Source: JAWLHK01 sp041690355 [NCBI: bacterium] (GTDB lineage Bacteria > J088 > JAWLBW01). From it: DNA of 9,558 nucleotides. The notes beneath the pieces are model-generated. The model had not been told where the DNA came from. It worked only from the letters and a program-made list of their open reading frames with translations, and searched no databases. Location: contig JAWLHK010000039.1 in NCBI GenBank assembly GCA_041690355.1, forward strand, positions 1 through 9,558, written 5' to 3'. This document shows, piece after piece, positions 9,041-9,558 of this stretch (the first letter of the stretch is position 1; each line of letters opens with the position of its first letter). The translations under genes and the position numbers were made by a program.

Positions 9041-9433
9041 ATGCAGAAGACGCGAACCGCCCGATGGTTTCTCGGGTTGACGATGTGGATGCTTACGGCG
9101 TGCGGCGCTGCCGAGGAGGCGGAGACCCGGGCCGTCATGGTGCGGATGACGCCGGCGGCGCACGGGATGCACGCGGCCGACGCCCTGCCGGCGCCGGTGG
9201 AGATCGTTCTGACCCTCGCGGGCCCCACCGGCGTCCGCACCGAACGCTTGACCCATGACGCGCATGGGGCGCGGTTCGACGCGCTGGCCCCGGGGTGGTG
9301 GCGGCTGCGCGGCGACGGGCTGGATGCCGACGGAAATGTCGCCTGGGTGGCGGCGCAACAGCAGTTCCGCGTCGCCCCGGGCGAGACCGTGCGCATCGCG
9401 CTGTCGTTCGAACCGATCGCGCCTATACCTTAG
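9041..9433 (+). CDS. Small lipoprotein of unknown function
   Basis: This 130-residue protein is encoded divergently from the Tad operon. The N-terminus is MQKTRTARWFLGLTMWMLTAC: basic residues, a hydrophobic core and lipobox L18-T-A-C21, so it is a predicted lipoprotein. The remaining 109 residues are beta-rich: EIVLTLAGPTGVRTERLT, then ARFDALAPGWWRLRGDGLDA, then AWVAAQQQFRVAPGETVRIAL. The pattern (a strand, a dose-like GWWRLRG turn, and a final strand with GETVRIALSF) resembles small carboxypeptidase-regulatory or transthyretin-like folds, but that is only an impression. ATG 9041 is chosen because of GGAGGA at 9032-9037 and because the signal peptide starts there; an upstream in-frame ATG at 8981 would bury the signal. 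No link to the Tad locus is evident beyond sharing the intergenic region. Confidence 0.75.
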   Translation: MQKTRTARWFLGLTMWMLTACGAAEEAETRAVMVRMTPAAHGMHAADALPAPVEIVLTLAGPTGVRTERLTHDAHGARFDALAPGWWRLRGDGLDADGNVAWVAAQQQFRVAPGETVRIALSFEPIAPIP

Positions 9434-9454
9434 CGGGAATCGCCGGGCGGGGAA

Positions 9455-9472
9455 ATACCATATTCATGGTAT
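9455..9472. repeat. Short palindrome ATACCAT-ATTC-ATGGTAT
   Basis: A perfect 7-bp inverted repeat with a 4-nt centre lies 21 nt after the stop of the lipoprotein gene. It is A/T-rich within G/C-rich DNA and has no following T-run, so it is not a typical intrinsic terminator. It could be an operator-like site for a gene to the right or a chance palindrome. Confidence 0.4.
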
Positions 9473-9473
9473 G

Positions 9474-9558
9474 CCGGGGGGCACCTCACCCCCGTCGGCG
9501 CTTGCGGCGCCGTCGGCCCCTCGCCGGCGGATGGAGAGGGGGGGAGAGCGGGGGGCCG
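9474..9558. repeat. GC-rich repeat-like intergenic sequence, continuing off the right edge
   Basis: After the palindrome come CACCTCACCCCC, a GC hairpin (CGGCGC at 9496-9501 and GCGCCG at 9507-9512 around TTGCG, extended by three more pairs after one mismatch), and a purine-rich tail with GGAGAGGGGGGGAGAG. The C/T-rich left arm and G/A-rich right arm are roughly complementary, as in intergenic REP- or MITE-like elements of high-GC proteobacteria. Only one copy is visible and the right end is cut, so this is tentative. No gene is seen from 9434 to 9558. Confidence 0.35.

Overview
The window is high-GC DNA whose gene content suggests a delta-proteobacterial lineage of the Myxococcota/Bradymonadota type. 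The evidence is a Tad (tight adherence, Flp pilus) locus mixed with FHA domains, a Hanks-type Ser/Thr kinase with a C-terminal PEGA domain, and a second PEGA protein. This mix is common in those groups, but the assignment is an inference from gene content and not from a marker gene.

Almost everything lies on the minus strand as one tightly packed operon read from about 8890 down past position 1. In order of transcription: a TadE-like minor pseudopilin; a second tiny prepilin-like protein whose start is out of frame; CpaB/RcpC (periplasmic SAF protein); a fused FHA-CpaF/TadA secretion ATPase; TadB; the Flp major pilin; a low-GC lipoprotein with two PPC-like repeats; a short TadC; an FHA-transmembrane protein; a DUF192 protein; a Ser/Thr kinase with a transmembrane segment and PEGA domain; and a secreted PEGA protein that runs off the left edge. 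Four junctions are 4-nt ATGA overlaps and the others are short gaps or small overlaps, so co-translation is likely.

Together the genes give most of the Tad machine: motor (CpaF), inner-membrane platform (TadB, TadC), pilin (Flp), minor pseudopilins (TadE-like) and a periplasmic component (CpaB). The outer-membrane secretin (CpaC/RcpA), TadZ/CpaE, the prepilin peptidase (CpaA/TadV) and a recognisable TadD are not in the window; they may lie beyond position 1 or elsewhere. Two FHA proteins (phosphothreonine readers) and one kinase (writer) in the same operon suggest that pilus assembly is controlled by Thr phosphorylation.

Three points stand out. (i) flp and its lipoprotein neighbour form a lower-GC block placed between tadB and tadC, with a perfect 13-bp inverted repeat just downstream in the tadC coding sequence. 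(ii) The two TadE-like genes at the head of the operon have start-site or frame problems at homopolymer runs. (iii) The kinase/FHA module sits inside the Tad operon.

To the right, a 152-bp divergent region separates the operon from a plus-strand lipoprotein gene (9041-9433). It is followed by a palindrome and GC-rich repeat-like DNA up to the window end. No rRNA, tRNA, CRISPR array, transposase or integrase was seen.
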